64,000 nucleotides of DNA from Reinekea blandensis MED297 (GCF_000153185.1 NZ_CH724152.1:37714-101713), one strand, 5' to 3'; shown: positions 50,948-59,260, counted from the stretch's first letter. Numbers and translations are program-made. The notes: generated by a model not told the origin, from the letters alone.

Positions 50948-52081
50948 TTACTGAATCGGAACCGATGGCGCCTCGGCTTCTGCCGTTTGGCTGAGTAGAA
51001 TCCGGCAGGCCAATCCCAGACTTAACCACAACCCTGCCAGTCCCCAACCGGCTTGATAGTTTGGTGCCTGATCCATAAACGCAACGTCCAGCATGGCATT
51101 GATGCCCCAGGTGGTCGGGATCCAATGTGCCAGTGCTTGTGCCCAGTCGGCCATGGCAAAGGTCGGCCAGCTCGCACCGGCCAGTAGCAGAAATGGCACC
51201 GACAGCGGCAGGCACCAAAGAATGGCGGTTTCCTGTTCTTTAAACCCAATACTGATGACCATGGCAAAACCGATGACGGCCAGGATAAATGGCACCGCCA
51301 CCGATAAAATAGTCAATCCGTTTCCGCTGGGGTATACGCCCTGCCATGGCAGAATGAGCCGATAGAAAAACAGAATCAGCGCAAGTCCATTGACCAGGTA
51401 AATCGCGACGTGTGCCAGCCAGGTTGAGAAGGGCGCGCCCATCGGTCGCTGCATTTCGAATCGATAGCCCCAGTGCATACCCAGTGCAATCAGAATGACC
51501 TGCTGTACGATCACCAGAAAAACTGCCGGCACCAGATACTGAAGATAGCTGGCGTTGTCGTTGAACAGCGTGTTGATCTGCAGGTGAATGGGTTGGGCCA
51601 GTGCCTGTGCATGAATGGCGTTGCCTTCAACCGCCTGAAAAGCATTCTGGGCGGACTCCAGATTGATTTCCTGTAACGTCTGCGCGATGGCTTTCATGGC
51701 TGTACTGTAAACCAGAAAATTGTCGGCACGGCCACCGTAGGGCACGACAACCGGTTGCTGATGCGCCAGCTTACGATCCGTTTCCGATGGAATATGCAGA
51801 AAAGCCTGGACTTCCGATCCATGTAACCAGATGCCTTCTTCAGGTTCGCCCGCCCGCACCTGAGTCACGTTGAGTTTCGGATGGGCATCCAGACGGGAAA
51901 CCCAATCCCGGCTGGTGGCCGATTGTTGAGCATCCCAGACAATGATCGGAATGTGATTCACCACCGCATGTTGATACGGCAGCGGATAGAACACCGCGTA
52001 AAGCACCGGGGCGCCGATTAAGATTAACAGCGCACCGGGATGTCGATTCAGCCAGCGCAACTCACGCAAAAAGGTTTTCAT
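50948..52081 (-). CDS. ABC-2 type permease B
   Basis: A 377-residue ABC-2 membrane subunit. One N-terminal helix (PGALLILIGAPVLYAVFYPL), a large periplasmic domain of about 150 residues and five or six C-terminal helices form the YhhJ/YbhR-like layout. The start MKTFLRELRW at 52081 fits; it lies 10 bp after permease A. Last gene of a tolC-hlyD-permease-permease operon. No ATP-binding subunit is encoded nearby. Confidence 0.88.
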   Translation of the reverse strand: MKTFLRELRWLNRHPGALLILIGAPVLYAVFYPLPYQHAVVNHIPIIVWDAQQSATSRDWVSRLDAHPKLNVTQVRAGEPEEGIWLHGSEVQAFLHIPSETDRKLAHQQPVVVPYGGRADNFLVYSTAMKAIAQTLQEINLESAQNAFQAVEGNAIHAQALAQPIHLQINTLFNDNASYLQYLVPAVFLVIVQQVILIALGMHWGYRFEMQRPMGAPFSTWLAHVAIYLVNGLALILFFYRLILPWQGVYPSGNGLTILSVAVPFILAVIGFAMVISIGFKEQETAILWCLPLSVPFLLLAGASWPTFAMADWAQALAHWIPTTWGINAMLDVAFMDQAPNYQAGWGLAGLWLSLGLACRILLSQTAEAEAPSVPIQ

Positions 52082-52091
52082 ATCTGCACCC

Positions 52092-53261
52092 CTAGTGTTG
52101 ATGCCAGAGTTCGGGCCGTAACAGGTGGCCGCGCAGTCGCAGCATGCCGGCACTGCCAAAACAGAGCGCAAACACCGCGATGACAGCGAGGTCCGGCAGG
52201 ACGTCAACGAGCCCTTGCTGCCAATGCAGTATGCGGTTCTGCACCTGCACAAAGATGCCGATGGGCAGTAAGGCCAGCCAGGTTTGCGAAATCCAGTTCA
52301 TGTTGAATGTCGGAAAGGTAATGCCAATGAACGCAAACGCCGGGGTGGTATAAAAGGCCGCCACACTTAAAGCCCGGCGGTAGTTAGCCAGGACGGCAAT
52401 GGTCAGCAGGCCGGCTGTTTGATAACAGAACTGGGTCAGCCAGCCGGCAATCAACAGACTGAACAGTGACGCGTGACCGCCGGCTTGGTTATCAGCAAAG
52501 ATGAACACGGTAATGCCGGCCAGCCACAGACCCATGACCAGACCCGGCACCAACAGTTTCGTCGTCAGCGCTAAAGCCAGGCTGTGGTTATTGGCCGCCA
52601 GCCACGCTTTTGGCGTGCCGTCTTTAAACTCCGTACCAATCGCCATGACGGTGACGACCATGACCACCACATGCCAAAGATGCGGCAACAACGTTGCCAA
52701 CAGAAAGGTACGATAATTCAGCCGGCTGTTTCCCAGCACACTGCGCGCGCCTTGTACCGGCTGAATGTTGGCCAGAGCCTGTTCTTTCATCTGGCCGCCG
52801 GCCATCAGTGCAGCGGTACTGTCGCGCACACTGCTTTCAATGATCTGTCGCAGCACATGGCTGGTCAGCGTATTACCCAGCATAAAATTCTGCTGATTGA
52901 CAAACACATCCACGGTGACCGGTTGGCCGGCGATCAGGCTTCGCTGATAGCCCTCAGGTATGACCAGATAACCAAAGCTGTCTTTGTCTTTTGCCCGCTG
53001 CAACGCGTCGTGCACACTCGGCAACTGTTTCTGTACAGCCACGGAGGCGCTGGCATCGAGTCGGAACCTGAGATCGCGCGAAGCCTGACTTTGATCCTGA
53101 TCCACCAGATCCAGTGTAACATCGTTGACGGCATGTGTGGCGATGACACCGCTGACCAGGATGAAGCTCAGTAATGGCAACAGAAACAACGTGGCCCAGT
53201 AACTCGGTTGCGTCAGTACGCGTTGCCATTCCCGTTGCAGGCCGGTGAAAAAGGCGTTCAT
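52092..53261 (-). CDS. ABC-2 type permease A
   Basis: A 389-residue paralogue of permease B with the same layout: an N-terminal helix (YWATLFLLPLLSFILVSGVI), a periplasmic domain with VTLDLVDQDQSQASRDL, and six C-terminal helices. Its ATG overlaps the hlyD stop by 4 bp (ATGA), so the genes are translationally coupled. The pair probably forms the heterodimeric membrane core of the exporter. Confidence 0.88.
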   Translation of the reverse strand: MNAFFTGLQREWQRVLTQPSYWATLFLLPLLSFILVSGVIATHAVNDVTLDLVDQDQSQASRDLRFRLDASASVAVQKQLPSVHDALQRAKDKDSFGYLVIPEGYQRSLIAGQPVTVDVFVNQQNFMLGNTLTSHVLRQIIESSVRDSTAALMAGGQMKEQALANIQPVQGARSVLGNSRLNYRTFLLATLLPHLWHVVVMVVTVMAIGTEFKDGTPKAWLAANNHSLALALTTKLLVPGLVMGLWLAGITVFIFADNQAGGHASLFSLLIAGWLTQFCYQTAGLLTIAVLANYRRALSVAAFYTTPAFAFIGITFPTFNMNWISQTWLALLPIGIFVQVQNRILHWQQGLVDVLPDLAVIAVFALCFGSAGMLRLRGHLLRPELWHQH

Positions 53262-54244
53262 ACGGCTTCGTCGTCCAGGGTGATGATGGCTGACATACCG
53301 GCGCGCCAGTTCGCTAACGGCGCATCCGGCCGGGCATGCACCTCAAAGGTTTTCAGGTCGTACTCACCCGGTCTTGTGGCCTGCCAGTTGGCGTAGTCGC
53401 CCAGTGCGGAAACAAAATCGACGGTAAAGTCGGCCTCTGCATTCAGGCCGGGCAGGTAGGCCCGAAAGCGCTGACCTTTATTGAAGCGGGTGAGTTGGTC
53501 TTCACTGACATGGAATCGCAGATAGGCCTCATCAAGATTGACCAGTGTGACCACCGGAAAGCCGGCCGGAGAAATTTCGCCTTCATGGATTAACACCGAC
53601 GTCACTTCGCCAGCGCGGTTGCTGGTGATTTCCGTCTCTGCCAAGGCGGCGTCTACTTCGGCCAGTGCACCCTGAGCGGCTTTGAGATCACTTTCGGCGG
53701 CACTGATCAGTTCATCTTCCGTCCCGTTCTCGGCCATCTGATAACGCTGTCTGGCCGCTTCCAATGCGAAGTGAGCTGCGTCGGCTTTGGCTTGGGCTTC
53801 GTCGAGTTGTTGCTCCGGGATCAGCCCGTCGTTGTAGAGATTGGTCAGCCGTGACAACGATTTATCGGCAAGCTCAGCGGACGTACGCGCTTGCAGCATC
53901 TGATCTTTTGCCATGGCCAGCTCTTCGTTGCGGGCACCTCGAATGGCGCGATCTTTCATCGCCGTTTTGGCCGCAATTAAGGCCAGCGCCTGATCTCGTT
54001 TCGCCTTCAGTTCCGGGCTGTCGAGCGTAAACATGACATCGCCGGGCTGAACGGAGTCTCCTTCACGGACGGCTATCCGATCGACCCGACCGGGTATTTT
54101 TGCGCTGACCCGGATCTGCGGCGCTTCAACGGTCGCCTGAATAATCGGCGCGGGCGTATGGTTTTGTAATCGATAGCCGTAACCGATAAAGCCAATCAGA
54201 ACGGCGACATAAATCGCGGTGATGATACTGGTGGTTCGTTTCAT
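53258..54244 (-). CDS. HlyD-family membrane fusion protein
   Basis: A 328-residue periplasmic adaptor like YbhG/YhiI. N-terminal anchor (IITAIYVAVLIGFIGYGY), lipoyl half-motif ISAKIPGRVDRIAVREGDSVQPGD (written here in part), a long coiled-coil hairpin (about residues 75-190) and the second lipoyl half (ITSNRAGEVTSVLIHEGE). It would connect the two permeases to the TolC-like channel encoded just upstream. Confidence 0.9.
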   Translation of the reverse strand: MKRTTSIITAIYVAVLIGFIGYGYRLQNHTPAPIIQATVEAPQIRVSAKIPGRVDRIAVREGDSVQPGDVMFTLDSPELKAKRDQALALIAAKTAMKDRAIRGARNEELAMAKDQMLQARTSAELADKSLSRLTNLYNDGLIPEQQLDEAQAKADAAHFALEAARQRYQMAENGTEDELISAAESDLKAAQGALAEVDAALAETEITSNRAGEVTSVLIHEGEISPAGFPVVTLVNLDEAYLRFHVSEDQLTRFNKGQRFRAYLPGLNAEADFTVDFVSALGDYANWQATRPGEYDLKTFEVHARPDAPLANWRAGMSAIITLDDEAV

Positions 54245-54276
54245 CTGGTAGCACTTCCTTTGGTCGGTTGGTCAGA

Positions 54277-55590
54277 TCAGAAAAGCTGGAAAAAAGAATC
54301 GACGTTTCCGGTCATGGCGGTCAGTTGAGCCACCGCGACGTAGTAGTCGTAAAGCGCACGTTGTTGTTCGAGCTGCAATCCGGTCAGCAACAGTTGCGCG
54401 TCAATTTTATCGAGCGACGTGGCAACGCCCTGGTTGAAAGCGGCACTTTGCAGACGCAGGTTTTCTTCGGCCAGTTTGACACTGGAGTCGAGCGCCTCGA
54501 TTGCTTCGATCGCCTGGCTGATGGCGGTTAACTGTTTCTGGACTCCAACCGTCAGATCGCGCTCCAGTTGCTGGCCGGTCAGTTCCGCCGCTCGTTGATT
54601 GGCGTGTTGACTTTGAATGGCCTGCCAGCGATTGCCATTGCCGAACAGATGCCAACTTAAGCGAACGCCTGCCGTCCATTCCGGATCCAACTGGGTCAGG
54701 TCGTCAGTGGCCAGTTCCGTTTTGGCAAACAAGCCAACGGTGGGTAACAGATCGGCGCGGCTTGCTTTGACGGCGGCATCGGCCAGATCATGTTTTGCAT
54801 TGACCTGCTGCAGGCCCGGGTGTGTTACCAGTGTCTGTTGGGTCAGATCCGCCGCATCGAGGGTCGTATAGGGTTGGAACCGCATCGGCTCAACCGGCAA
54901 GGCCGGTGCATTCGCGAACATGGACTGGTACGCCTGTGCAGCCAGTTCATAGTTGGATACCGCCGCACGCCACTCCCGCCGGGCTTTATCACGTTCGACC
55001 TCTGCTTGCAGGCGTTCGGTGTATGCGATGGTGCCTTCCTGCTGCATCCGAATGGCGCGAGCGAGTTGAGATTCCAAACTGTCCAGCGCCAGTTTACGGA
55101 TGTCACGATTTTGTTTGGCCAGTGTGACCTGTAAGTAGCGTTCCACGTAGCGGACAAACAGCGACTGCTGACTCTGCGCCACTTTGGCTTGCTGTAAACG
55201 TATCTCGGCCTGCTTAGCATCAATGCCCGCACTGATCTTACCGCCGGTAAACAGAGGTAGGGTGGCGGTCAGTTCAGTGTCCCAGAAGCTTTCTTCCTGC
55301 ACCGGGAAATACACCGGTCCGCCGCCAGGCATCAACGTACTGGTGTCAAACCACACGCCCAGTTCATCGTCCATCAGGTTCCATTGGCTGGTCAACGAGA
55401 TGGACGGCAGGCGTCTGCCGCGTGCAACGGATAGATCGGCTTCTCTTGCTGTCAGTGTCTGTTGTTCGGCGGCAAGACCCGCGTGTTCGGTCAGCAGTTG
55501 CTGCCAGGTGTTTTCAATTTCGGAGTTGGCATACAAGGGACTGCTGAGGCCAACGGACAGCAGCAGTAGAGGCAATAAAGAGTGTTTCAT
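54277..55590 (-). CDS. TolC-family outer-membrane efflux protein
   Basis: A 437-residue outer-membrane factor. Signal peptide MKHSLLPLLLLSVGLSSPLYA, then two internally repeated helical halves typical of TolC (LQQAKVAQSQQSLFVRYVER; LRLQSAAFNQGVATSLDKID). The start at 55590 places the signal peptide at residue 1. It is the first gene of the exporter operon and is followed 33 bp later by hlyD. Confidence 0.9.
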   Translation of the reverse strand: MKHSLLPLLLLSVGLSSPLYANSEIENTWQQLLTEHAGLAAEQQTLTAREADLSVARGRRLPSISLTSQWNLMDDELGVWFDTSTLMPGGGPVYFPVQEESFWDTELTATLPLFTGGKISAGIDAKQAEIRLQQAKVAQSQQSLFVRYVERYLQVTLAKQNRDIRKLALDSLESQLARAIRMQQEGTIAYTERLQAEVERDKARREWRAAVSNYELAAQAYQSMFANAPALPVEPMRFQPYTTLDAADLTQQTLVTHPGLQQVNAKHDLADAAVKASRADLLPTVGLFAKTELATDDLTQLDPEWTAGVRLSWHLFGNGNRWQAIQSQHANQRAAELTGQQLERDLTVGVQKQLTAISQAIEAIEALDSSVKLAEENLRLQSAAFNQGVATSLDKIDAQLLLTGLQLEQQRALYDYYVAVAQLTAMTGNVDSFFQLF

Positions 55591-55871
55591 GATATTCGGT
55601 GTTGTCGAATGATGGGGGCGACACAGTTTACGGAGCGTGGGAATCTGGGGCTTATCATGGAGCGCCAAAGACTTATCATTTGTCGCGTATTTACCCTTCG
55701 CCGACGGTTCAGGTGTCAGCGAGATCAGGAATGGCAAATTGACAGCGACCGAGGGAACGGGGACTATGATTGGCTTATCGCCATCACGACCAGAACAACA
55801 TTGCCTGCACCGTTGGGTTCAAAATGGGCGTGGCAATCCAGGCCAATCACAGGAGCAAAAAAAGGATTATT

Positions 55872-56372
55872 ATGAACGTTGTTGAACCTTCAATGGATAT
55901 GGTTGACGCCTACAAAGATTATGTTCAGGACTGTTTTGATCAGGGCGTAAGCCATTACGAAGAGGCCACTGAAAATCCACAAGAAGCCTTACAAAGTATT
56001 ATTGATGCCGCCACAGGTGAAAATCTTCCCGAGGGCTATTTGCCTTATAAAACCTACTTTGCGGTGGAAGATGGACAGATTTCGGGGGCAATACGTTATC
56101 GGCTCGGCACTAATGAGTTTTGCGAAAACGTTATCGGGCACATTGGTTATGAAACCCGTCCGTCGCGCCGAAAAGCAGGTGTTGCGACGTTTTTATATAC
56201 TCATGTCGTTAAAAACTGTTTGCATGGCCGGGCTCTGGTGATGTGTACGATTGATAACCTTGGCTCAGTGAAGGTGATTGAGTCGCTCCCGCATAGGATT
56301 TTGGGTGAAGCGTATAATGACCATGAACAAGCCATCATCAGAACATACGAAGTTGAATCGCCGATCGTTTAA
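55872..56372 (+). CDS. GNAT-family acetyltransferase
   Basis: A 166-residue Gcn5-related N-acetyltransferase. The acetyl-CoA site is recognisable as IGYETRPSRRKAGVATFLY (motif A, R/QxxGxG/A variant), and the preceding strands AVEDGQISGAIRYRLG fit motif C/D. The start at 55872 follows AAAAAGGA. The stop codon overlaps a possible start of the next gene. Substrate is unknown. It lies between the exporter operon and the integron remnant. Confidence 0.85.
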   Translation: MNVVEPSMDMVDAYKDYVQDCFDQGVSHYEEATENPQEALQSIIDAATGENLPEGYLPYKTYFAVEDGQISGAIRYRLGTNEFCENVIGHIGYETRPSRRKAGVATFLYTHVVKNCLHGRALVMCTIDNLGSVKVIESLPHRILGEAYNDHEQAIIRTYEVESPIV

Positions 56373-56392
56373 TGAGGAGATTAGGGAAAACC

Positions 56393-56980
56393 ATGGACGT
56401 TATGCAAAAAGAGTTAGCATTGATCAGTCAGTATCAATCATCAGATTTCAAAAAAGGATCGAGGACCTATCAGCTGGTCGTGGAACTTGCGCTTACTGTT
56501 CGGTTGCTGGTTGTCGGACTTTTTTTCATCTCGTCAGGCTTGGCTCAAGCCGATGCCATTGCTTATTCCAACGATATCGAAGAGCGCTTTGCCTACAAAG
56601 ACTGGGTGTCCTATAAACAGACCGATCTGTGCCGGCCGATGTCTGAGTTTATAATCGGTGGCTCGGTCGCATCATTGGCGGTGTTCGATAAGGGCCCGTT
56701 GTGGGAACAATACGAATCGGAGCCCTATCGTGCTTTTGTCTATGGAGAATATGTTAAGTCCTATCGTTTGCGGTTTAACAACGAGCTCATTAATTCTGAA
56801 CAGATTTCAGAGTCGCTGTTAAACCAACTCGCAAACGGCTCCTATGTGACGATAGAGGCTGAGATATACAGCGACTATGAAACTCACAGAACGGATAAAA
56901 GCAAAACATTTAACGCCACGGCAACGATCAGCTTAAGCGGCAGCTCTGCTGCGTTTCGCTATTGCGGGTTTATCGAGTAG
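56393..56980 (+). CDS. Membrane-anchored or exported protein of unknown function
   Basis: A protein of about 195 residues with a hydrophobic segment near residues 34-52 (LALTVRLLVVGLFFISSGLA), which looks like an internal signal anchor or a signal peptide with a late start. The remainder is soluble and beta-rich and ends FRYCGFIE. The start is uncertain: ATG 56393 has AGGG 6 bp upstream, and ATG 56372 overlaps the acetyltransferase stop. Its stop codon abuts the broken end of the integrase remnant on the other strand. Confidence 0.6.
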   Translation: MDVMQKELALISQYQSSDFKKGSRTYQLVVELALTVRLLVVGLFFISSGLAQADAIAYSNDIEERFAYKDWVSYKQTDLCRPMSEFIIGGSVASLAVFDKGPLWEQYESEPYRAFVYGEYVKSYRLRFNNELINSEQISESLLNQLANGSYVTIEAEIYSDYETHRTDKSKTFNATATISLSGSSAAFRYCGFIE

Positions 56981-57670
56981 CTTGGTCTTTGGCCACTTTC
57001 TTGATAACGCATCCGGCATATAGACGCCGGCTTTACCAATCGCTTTGTCACTCTCTAGCAAATGCTTTACCGACTCAATTTGGGCTATAAGTGGATCAAC
57101 GGTCACATTTGGTAGAAAGGTACGGCGCGACTTATCGCCTTTAGCTTCTATTATGTAGAGACCATATTTGGCAAAATCGACGTCTTTAACTCTCAGTCGA
57201 ATAGCTTCACTGACACGCAAACCACTGCCATACATCAACTGTGCGATGAGTTTATGCAGACCCTGAAGATTATCGATTACGTTCGACGCCTCAGTTTTAC
57301 TTAGTACAACAGGAATTTTGGGTTTACGTCTTGCGTAGTTGAACGATAAGCCTTCGGTGTCAAATCCCAAAAACTCGCGATATAAAAACACGAGAGCATT
57401 GAGAACTGTTGCCTGGGTGTTTGGGGAGCAATATCGTTGTTGTGCAAGATGATTCAGGTATACCTCGACATCGGCTAATGTAAAGTCGTTAGGCGACTGG
57501 TATTTGCTGTATTTGATGAAGTTTCACACCGATAAAACGTAAGTTTTCTCTGTGGTATAAGCCAGGCCCCTGCTACGTATGAAAACTCGGAACTGATCTA
57601 AGAACCCAGCAGGTTTTGCGGGTAGGGCTACTCTCACATCCACTTTTTCAGATTGTCTCATCGTGTACAT
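56981..57670 (-). pseudogene. intI: Integron integrase IntI, nonsense and truncated
   Basis: A tyrosine recombinase of the IntI class. The N-terminal SAM-like part (FLDQFRVFIRSRGLAYTTEKTYV), box I with the catalytic Arg (LMYGSGLRVSEAIRLRVKD) and the IntI-specific extra segment (AGVYMPDALSRKWPK) are clear. A TGA interrupts the frame at 57524-57526, where relatives have Arg, with the reading frame unchanged on both sides. The C-terminal box II (His-x-x-Arg and the nucleophile Tyr) is missing: similarity ends at 56983, next to the stop of the opposing gene. It cannot be active. Start is 57670 or 57661. Confidence 0.88.
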
Positions 57671-57689
57671 TCCGTCGTGCGTCTTAACT

Positions 57690-57706
57690 CTATGTATATA
57701 CGGTAG
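57690..57706. promoter_or_regulatory. Degenerate LexA-like palindrome upstream of intI
   Basis: CTATGTATATACGGTAG is centred about 30 bp upstream of the integrase start. Its core GTATATAC is palindromic and AT-rich like a LexA box, but both outer triplets differ from CTG/CAG and the spacing is off by one. It may be a decayed SOS operator. Confidence 0.35.
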
Positions 57707-57888
57707 GTGATAATTGAACAATGAGAAAAGTGAATGGAATCACAGTTTTTAAACGGATGGAGCGGGTATTTCGGAGAGCTTCCATATTTAGCTGCATGCG
57801 CGGCAAAAATCTGAAGAATGGATTCAACAGGTTCTAAATTGAAAACGAGAAACCTTATTAAAAAGGGGTTCCAAGCGCAGCAATAATA

Positions 57889-57917
57889 CCAAAAAACTGC
57901 ACGTGCGGTTTTTTTGG
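57889..57917. terminator. Strong bidirectional terminator between intI and the cassettes
   Basis: A stem CCAAAAAACTGC/GCGGTTTTTTTGG around the loop ACGT, with A- and T-tracts on both sides. It can stop transcription in either direction and would block read-through from inside intI into the cassettes. Confidence 0.88.
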
Positions 57918-57926
57918 CTATTCAAA

Positions 57927-57955
57927 TTGACACAATAGGATAAAGCTCCGATTAT
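57927..57955 (+). promoter_or_regulatory. sigma70-like promoter for the cassette genes
   Basis: A perfect -35 TTGACA, exactly 17 bp, and -10 GATTAT (4 of 6). It starts 10 bp after the terminator and reads toward the first cassette gene, 95 bp downstream. It takes the place of an integron Pc promoter. Confidence 0.6.
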
Positions 57956-58050
57956 GACTGCGTCTCGCGGTAATATTGAAAAAGTCGTTAATCTGTGTAT
58001 GCCGCCCCATCAAAAGCCGCGGTAGCGGTATAAGAAACTGTTAACTGTTT

Positions 58051-58455
58051 ATGAAGAACTTAGACTGGATTAAATTTTTTGACCTTTGCAACGAAGTCTT
58101 AGGCGTTGGAAGCTATTCTATGTGGCGCAGTGAAAACTGGTGTTCATGGACTACTTTTGACCGAATAACTGATGATGCAAAATATTGGGCATCGGGTTTA
58201 CCCGCTCTTGGCGAATACAATGAACATGGTGTTGGTGACGGTGGGAACTGGGGTCAACCATTTCAATTTGATTCAATTGCGCACTTAATCATTCCAAAGA
58301 AATTTGAATTTCGAGACATGATTGAGGGTGAGTTTATGCATAAGATAACGGAACAAAAAATAGATGAGCTCTCTGCGCTACTTAAAGGGCAAGAAATTCA
58401 ACACTATTTGAGCGATTGGGCTTTAGAATTGAGACTAATTGATGCTCACAGTTAA
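58051..58455 (+). CDS. Cassette 1: protein of unknown function
   Basis: A 134-residue soluble protein, rich in Trp (seven) and acidic residues, without known motif. The centre has YWASGLPALGEYNEHGVGDG, the C-terminus is helical (HKITEQKIDELSALLKGQE). The stop codon lies inside the first bases of the attC that follows, which is typical for cassette genes. No clear ribosome site; the ATG is 10 bp after GTTAACT, which resembles a core site. AT-rich relative to the core genome. I do not recognise it. Confidence 0.7.
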   Translation: MKNLDWIKFFDLCNEVLGVGSYSMWRSENWCSWTTFDRITDDAKYWASGLPALGEYNEHGVGDGGNWGQPFQFDSIAHLIIPKKFEFRDMIEGEFMHKITEQKIDELSALLKGQEIQHYLSDWALELRLIDAHS

Positions 58456-58508
58456 CAATTACAGGCAGTCGATGCGAAAAAAACGCGCAACTGCTGCAAG
58501 CGTTAATG
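58451..58508. repeat. attC recombination site 1
   Basis: An imperfect inverted repeat of about 57 bp. It begins GTTAACAATTACAGGCAG, has a loop of seven A at 58477-58483 and ends ACTGCTGCAAGCGTTAATG. The first half reads TAACAATT and the last half AAGCGTTA, which is exactly the frame of attC (59-base) elements. The arms pair almost throughout, with a bulge in the distal arm as in functional sites. Confidence 0.85.
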
Positions 58509-58527
58509 TTTTAGGATCAGACTACAC

Positions 58528-59256
58528 ATGAAAGAATTACTAACAAATTGGGAATTCTGGACAGCATTTCTAGCAGCAATAGCGCTTATCCTATCTCAAT
58601 TACCTCCAGTTGTGAGTTGGTTTAAGAAAGCTAAGCTTGATATTGATATTCATGCTAGAGCATTTTTAACCCATAAGATAGGAAATCCCAATCTGCAATT
58701 ACATCTAATTGTTCGTAATATCGGCGGTCGTGAAACTAAAATTAATTCAATTGTTTGCAAAGTCATTCACAACAAGAAAATAATTGCAGAACTGCCCGCA
58801 CAAAACTACCTATCAGAAGACTCCAAGAACAACGTCCTATTAACCAAGTTTTCTATTAAGCCGGGTCAAGAATGGAGTAAAACTTTAAATTTCTTAAACT
58901 ACTTTGACCGCAAGGAAGGTCAAGTATTCCGTGATGCTAGTAAATCAATAGAAGACTATGTTTTTGAAAAAAGAAAAGAGGATGATAAATCAATCCATTA
59001 TGCACCTGATGAACTGGTCGCACCTCTTTTAGATCAGTTTGATAGGCTCTTCATTTGGAATGATGGGGAGTATCTTTTACAAATTGAAGTAAATACAGAT
59101 GCTCAAGAAGCTCCAATTCTTCGGGAATACAGATTTACGCTTTTTGAATCGCAATCGGCTGAAATGAAAGAGCATACAAAAGACTACAGTTCGGGTGCTG
59201 GAGTTTATTTTGACTACGCTAGGCACTCAGGAGTTTTGGTAGATTTACAAAACTAA
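58528..59256 (+). CDS. Cassette 2: membrane-anchored protein of unknown function
   Basis: A 242-residue protein. One N-terminal helix (FWTAFLAAIALILSQLPPVV) is followed by a Lys-rich stop (WFKKAK) and a cytoplasmic or periplasmic domain of about 210 residues. That domain is beta-strand rich (LDIDIHARAFL, LQLHLIVRNIGGRETKIN), has no cysteine pair or catalytic motif and ends with GAGVYFDYARHSGVLVDL. The ATG follows AGGA by 10 bp, right after attC 1. AT-rich. Family not recognised. Confidence 0.75.
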   Translation: MKELLTNWEFWTAFLAAIALILSQLPPVVSWFKKAKLDIDIHARAFLTHKIGNPNLQLHLIVRNIGGRETKINSIVCKVIHNKKIIAELPAQNYLSEDSKNNVLLTKFSIKPGQEWSKTLNFLNYFDRKEGQVFRDASKSIEDYVFEKRKEDDKSIHYAPDELVAPLLDQFDRLFIWNDGEYLLQIEVNTDAQEAPILREYRFTLFESQSAEMKEHTKDYSSGAGVYFDYARHSGVLVDLQN

Positions 59257-59260
59257 ATAT

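Noticed and set aside
55637-55885. Short plus-strand frames between tolC and the acetyltransferase gene
   Set aside because: They overlap the tolC leader and the acetyltransferase start and show no family resemblance or good ribosome site.
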